Source: Thiotrichales bacterium
GTDB taxonomy: Bacteria; Pseudomonadota; Gammaproteobacteria; Beggiatoales; Beggiatoaceae
Length of the DNA stretch: 64,000 nt
Assembly (NCBI GenBank): GCA_016744475.1
Contig: JADGEH010000003.1
Span: 28,963-92,962, forward strand
Direction: 5' to 3'
Shown here: positions 61,781-64,000 of the stretch, in pieces
Layout: each line of letters begins with the position of its first letter
How positions within the stretch are numbered: position 1 is the stretch's first letter
Program-made: the position numbers and the translations under genes
Notes under the pieces: generated by a model
The model's database searches: none
The model's input: the letters and a program-made list of their open reading frames with translations, nothing else
Told to the model about the DNA's origin: nothing

Positions 61781-61903
61781 ATGAAGAAAGTAAAGTACAA
61801 AACGATAGATGTAAAGCAGTTAAATTGGGCGCAAATAGCCGAGCAATTTAGCGGTCAAAAAGTGATATTCAGCACCGATGTAGCCAAACATGACTTTTGC
61901 TAG
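61781..61903 (+). pseudogene. IS110-family transposase, N-terminal fragment
   Basis: Forty residues: MKKVKYKTIDVKQLNWAQ followed by IAEQFSGQKVIFSTDVAKHDFC. The IFSTDVAKHDF segment matches the first acidic motif (GIDVAK-like) of the DEDD catalytic domain. It ends at a TAG exactly where a palindromic repeat (GTTCCCACGCGC...) begins, so the rest was replaced. The element is dead. Confidence 0.7.
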
Positions 61904-62020
61904 TTCCCACGCGCTTTGCGTGGGAACATCAAGCACCGCGCCTGCGGTGCGTCTGTGATACCGGTGCACTCGTGACGCAGGCGCGTCATCCCTTGCTTCC
62001 ACGCAAGGCGCGTGGGAGCC
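61902..62020. repeat. Compound palindromic repeat
   Basis: It starts with the hairpin GTTCCCACGC GCTTT GCGTGGGAAC and ends with CTTCCACGCAAGGCGCGTGGGAGC, roughly the inverse of the start. In between, GCGCCTGCGGTGCG and GACGCAGGCGCG form another inverted pair. Pieces of the same text (CCCATGCGCTTTG, CGTTCCCACG) appear near 9830, 35090 and 63573. It truncates the IS110 gene. Confidence 0.65.
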
Positions 62021-62030
62021 AGCCAATGTG

Positions 62031-62441
62031 ATGAAATATAGCTTTCTAGTTTTTTTAATTATTTCTAAAAATACATTTCCATGCATTGTAGGTCCTTTGC
62101 AGCTCAAGGTATCTGATGAATATGGTTTTATATACAAAGAAATATCATCCGAATTTTGTGAATCTTGCTATGAAATTAGTATTACGGCACCTCTTTTCTA
62201 TAAAGACCATAAATTTAAATTTGGTATCTTTGAAGTATTGCATAATGGACAGATTGTAAGTAAATCTATTCATTCTTCAATAAATGAAGTTGGAATGCCT
62301 GAGTTTTTTGGCTATGTAGGTAGTGAAGCAGGTTTTACGTATAGCGTATCTTTTTTATATGGGGAAGATAGGTGTAAAGCATATGAATTTACTGCTACGA
62401 ACAAGGGTAAAAAACTCGCGGGTCAAGGTTTGCAACCTTGA
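62031..62441 (+). CDS. Small secreted hypothetical protein
   Basis: 136 residues from the ATG at 62031 (a GTG lies one codon earlier). The N-terminus MKYSFLVFLIISKNTFPCIVG is a signal peptide, possibly a lipoprotein signal though no clear lipobox is present. The body is beta-rich with cysteines in EFCESCYEISI and DRCKAYEF. The last residues (GKKLAGQGLQP) are coded by the palindromic repeat at 62421, so the C-terminus has been replaced or extended by that repeat. I do not recognise the family. AT-rich like the caspase island. Confidence 0.6.
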   Translation: MKYSFLVFLIISKNTFPCIVGPLQLKVSDEYGFIYKEISSEFCESCYEISITAPLFYKDHKFKFGIFEVLHNGQIVSKSIHSSINEVGMPEFFGYVGSEAGFTYSVSFLYGEDRCKAYEFTATNKGKKLAGQGLQP

Positions 62442-62479
62442 TCTGAACGTTTCAAATACCTCTCAATCTTGTCATTAAG
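62421..62479. repeat. 59-bp direct repeat, copy 1
   Basis: GGTCAAGGTTTGCAACCTTGA... through TGTCATTAAG matches 63422-63480 at 57 of 59 positions. It begins with the palindrome TCAAGGTT TGC AACCTTGA. It forms the end of the preceding ORF. Confidence 0.9.
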
Positions 62480-62490
62480 CCAAAACATTC

Positions 62491-62515
62491 GGGTGCAGGT
62501 TGCAAACCTGCACCC
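62491..62515. repeat. Perfect AGGTT-AACCT palindrome
   Basis: GGGTGCAGGTT and AACCTGCACCC are perfect 11-base arms around GCA. It lies in the spacer before the gene at 62551 and belongs with the hairpins at 14010 and in the 59-bp repeats. Confidence 0.85.
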
Positions 62516-62550
62516 GTAGATTAACGGGTTATGAACAAAAGGAAACACCC

Positions 62551-63447
62551 ATGAATGTTGCTAAAATCACCAATAAAGTGGCACTAATAACCGTAGTGCT
62601 TTTAATGTACTGGGTGTTTGTTTTTGTCAGTTCTACGGTCTTTGGATTCAAGGTCTTTAGAGAAAACATGACCGAAATGTTCCTGCTGAGCATTTTGGGA
62701 ATATTTGCGATCTTATCGGGTGCCATCATTTTGAATATTATGTTCAATCTAACCGCCATTGCTGAAGGCCGCCTAAAGGATGATCAGACATCAAAAAATA
62801 TATCAAAAGGGGTATTAGCAGCATTTGTTGGCTCGTTGGTCATTATATTTTTTCTACTCTATGCTGGTGATTTAGCCACATCAAAGAAAAAAGAAAACTA
62901 TCTGGTTTCGGCCGCATCTGATTTGGTAAAAGAACAACAAGACATCATTCACAAGCTCGCGGATTACACGTTCTCACGCGAGTACATTGAAAGGGCAAGC
63001 CAAAACATCAAAGTGCTGAGCAAGGTGGAAGAAAAATTTCCTAGAGTGACAGTCATCACTAGGGATGACATTGATGGAAAGCAGTTTTTACTGGGGTTTT
63101 CTAGTTATTCTGGGCTGGGTAAAAATGAAGAACCCAAAAAAGCGGATTACATTTTAAGCACCTCCAGTGAAGAGAGGAAATATTTGCATTCTGTTCTTGA
63201 AGGAAAAATATCCGAGCATCGTTTTTCAGCCAATGACGGCAGGTACGAAGTGTATTATCCAGTAAAAACCCGTCACGGTCATATTGTGATTCATCTATCT
63301 CAACACAGCAGGTATGGCAAGATGGGCCATAACAATTACATACACTCGGACAGCTCGGTAGGTCGCATAAGCCCAGTAGATACTCCCTTGCTCGTCAAGC
63401 CCAAAGAGGTATTTTCTCGCAGGTCAAGGTTTGCAACCTTGACCTGA
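62551..63447 (+). CDS. Hypothetical membrane protein
   Basis: 298 residues from the ATG at 62551, which has AAAGGAAA upstream; the frame is open to 62500. Three hydrophobic helices: VALITVVLLMYWVFVFVSSTVFGF (about 10-33), MFLLSILGIFAILSGAIILNIMF (about 42-64) and GVLAAFVGSLVIIFFLLYAGDLA (about 86-108). A soluble region of about 190 residues follows (LVKEQQDIIHKLADYTFSREYIERASQNIKVL, then beta-rich HGHIVIHLSQHSRYG). The protein ends SRRSRFATLT inside the second copy of the 59-bp repeat, as the previous gene ends in the first. No family recognised. Confidence 0.65.
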   Translation: MNVAKITNKVALITVVLLMYWVFVFVSSTVFGFKVFRENMTEMFLLSILGIFAILSGAIILNIMFNLTAIAEGRLKDDQTSKNISKGVLAAFVGSLVIIFFLLYAGDLATSKKKENYLVSAASDLVKEQQDIIHKLADYTFSREYIERASQNIKVLSKVEEKFPRVTVITRDDIDGKQFLLGFSSYSGLGKNEEPKKADYILSTSSEERKYLHSVLEGKISEHRFSANDGRYEVYYPVKTRHGHIVIHLSQHSRYGKMGHNNYIHSDSSVGRISPVDTPLLVKPKEVFSRRSRFATLT

Positions 63448-63480
63448 ACGTTTCAAATATCTCTCAATCTTGTCATTAAG
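63422..63480. repeat. 59-bp direct repeat, copy 2
   Basis: 57 of 59 bases are identical to 62421-62479. It codes the C-terminus of the preceding gene. Its last bases (CATTAAG) run straight into a family A MITE end, whose TA is at 63477-63478. Confidence 0.9.
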
Positions 63481-63530
63481 AGCCTATACGAAAATGGGAT
63501 AATCGGCTGTAAACCCGCCCTTTTGGTCAG
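63477..63530. mobile_element. Truncated family A MITE
   Basis: The left end AGAGCCTATACGAAAATGGG and interior ATCGGCTGTAAACCCGCCCTTTTGG match the full copies. The element then stops and gives way to a different TA-flanked element at 63544. Confidence 0.8.
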
Positions 63531-63543
63531 CCCGGTAGCCCGG

Positions 63544-63690
63544 TAGGGTGGGCAAAACGTCTTTTTTTCTCGTTCCCACGGTTTGAGCCATGTAGCCCAC
63601 CATTTCCCCAATTTGCAGCAATTGGTGGGCAATATGCCAAAAAAACACCGCATCTTAAACAACGCTCCCGTCGGCATTTTTCCCACCCTA
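63544..63690. mobile_element. MITE-like element, family D, 147 bp
   Basis: The ends TAGGGTGGGCAAAA and (inverted) TAGGGTGGGAAAAA both start with TA. An inner hairpin reads CCCACCA ... TGGTGGG (63595-63637). Non-coding. It lies between a family A fragment and an IS630-type transposase fragment. Confidence 0.7.
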
Positions 63691-63692
63691 CA

Positions 63693-63980
63693 ATGATAGA
63701 GGGTGCGAGTTATCACAAATATGCAAAAACACGAGATTATTTGAATGAGATCAATGCAGGGCTAGAAAAAGAAAAATGGCCTGTAGAATGCCTTCTATTT
63801 GCACCTAATGTCCCTGATCAAAACCCAGTTGAGGACATTGGGTGGCAAATTAAAAATCATATACGCAAAAATTTTATGGAATGCGATACTTTTTCACAGG
63901 TCAAAAGTTTATTTGAAAGCTTTGGTTCAGGTAAAGTATTTGATTTTTCTAAAATGAATATGTATGGGGAATTCGTATGA
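63693..63980 (+). pseudogene. IS630-family transposase, C-terminal fragment
   Basis: A 95-residue frame: MIEGASYHKYAKTRDYLNEINAGLEKEKW, then LLFAPNVPDQNPVEDIGWQIKNHIRKNF. The ASYHK segment and the PNVPDQNPVEDI block are those around the second Asp and the catalytic Glu of the IS630/Tc1 DDE domain. The first two thirds of the enzyme are missing; upstream of 63693 lies the family D element. IS630 enzymes use TA targets, as all the MITEs here do. Confidence 0.75.
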
Positions 63981-64000
63981 ATGATGAAATATCCCTATAT

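Overview
The window looks like a chromosome segment of a moderately low-GC gammaproteobacterium. A sulfur-oxidising Thiotrichales/Beggiatoa-type organism is my best guess, not a proof. Housekeeping genes are gammaproteobacterial in style (rapZ-HPr-enzyme I, ruvA, rdgB, trpC, ccmB, yoaA, DUF3301). They are mixed with families common in large filamentous bacteria: TPR-CHAT proteases, a ten-blade sensor propeller, a filamentous-haemagglutinin-like exoprotein, cyclic-nucleotide-domain MscS channels, amylosucrase, and many small TA-flanked repeats.

Layout. 1-6606: a sensor propeller gene (cut by the window edge), a divergent TPR-CHAT protein and a PAS-GGDEF-EAL enzyme. 7018-9581: a leftward operon of two DUF1538 membrane proteins, a PII-like protein and a CBS-pair protein. 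10230-12953: an EamA transporter behind a structured leader, then an ECF sigma / anti-sigma / EF-hand sensor operon. 13222-15243: ModA and a DUF1513 protein. 15253-21193: sucrose-phosphate synthase, sucrose-phosphatase and amylosucrase, with a nuclease-like gene between them broken by two MITEs. 21306-23221: trpC and a CobW-type GTPase. 23261-31391: a rightward run of MscS-CNBD channel, HET-C/phospholipase-C-like protein, TPR-CHAT protease, half-length MreB-like protein and secreted haemagglutinin-type protein. It converges on a 1129-residue leftward fusion of a periplasmic binding protein, a beta domain, an MscS channel and a cNMP-binding domain. 35130-44960: yoaA, a metallo-beta-lactamase-fold protein, a TonB receptor, a dead ArnT-like glycosyltransferase (nonsense codon plus MITE), ccmB and a Cache-STAS protein. 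45145-50569: Fe-alcohol dehydrogenase, rapZ-ptsH-ptsI, DUF3301 and TatD. 50577-54026: a DNA cytosine methyltransferase and restriction endonuclease separated by a cassette-like insert carrying a ParA ATPase and an attC-like hairpin. 54027-57085: ruvA, a methyltransferase-GNAT fusion and rdgB. 57598-61610: an AT-rich three-gene island ending in a caspase-like protease with a PEGA domain. 61611-64000: transposon debris (IS110 and IS630 fragments, MITEs, palindromes) around two small hypothetical genes.

Most striking results. (1) Three MITE-like elements of about 160 bp, each flanked by TA, interrupt coding sequences. Removing each while keeping one TA restores the frame exactly, and two families with unrelated ends share a core. 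(2) A TA-flanked relative adjoins an IS630-type transposase remnant. (3) A cassette with an attC-like site has landed inside a restriction-modification locus. (4) Two loci combine caspase-fold proteases with membrane or channel proteins (23261-34790 and 57598-61610) and are candidates for cell-death or defence systems. All functional readings come from motifs in the sequence; no database search was run.
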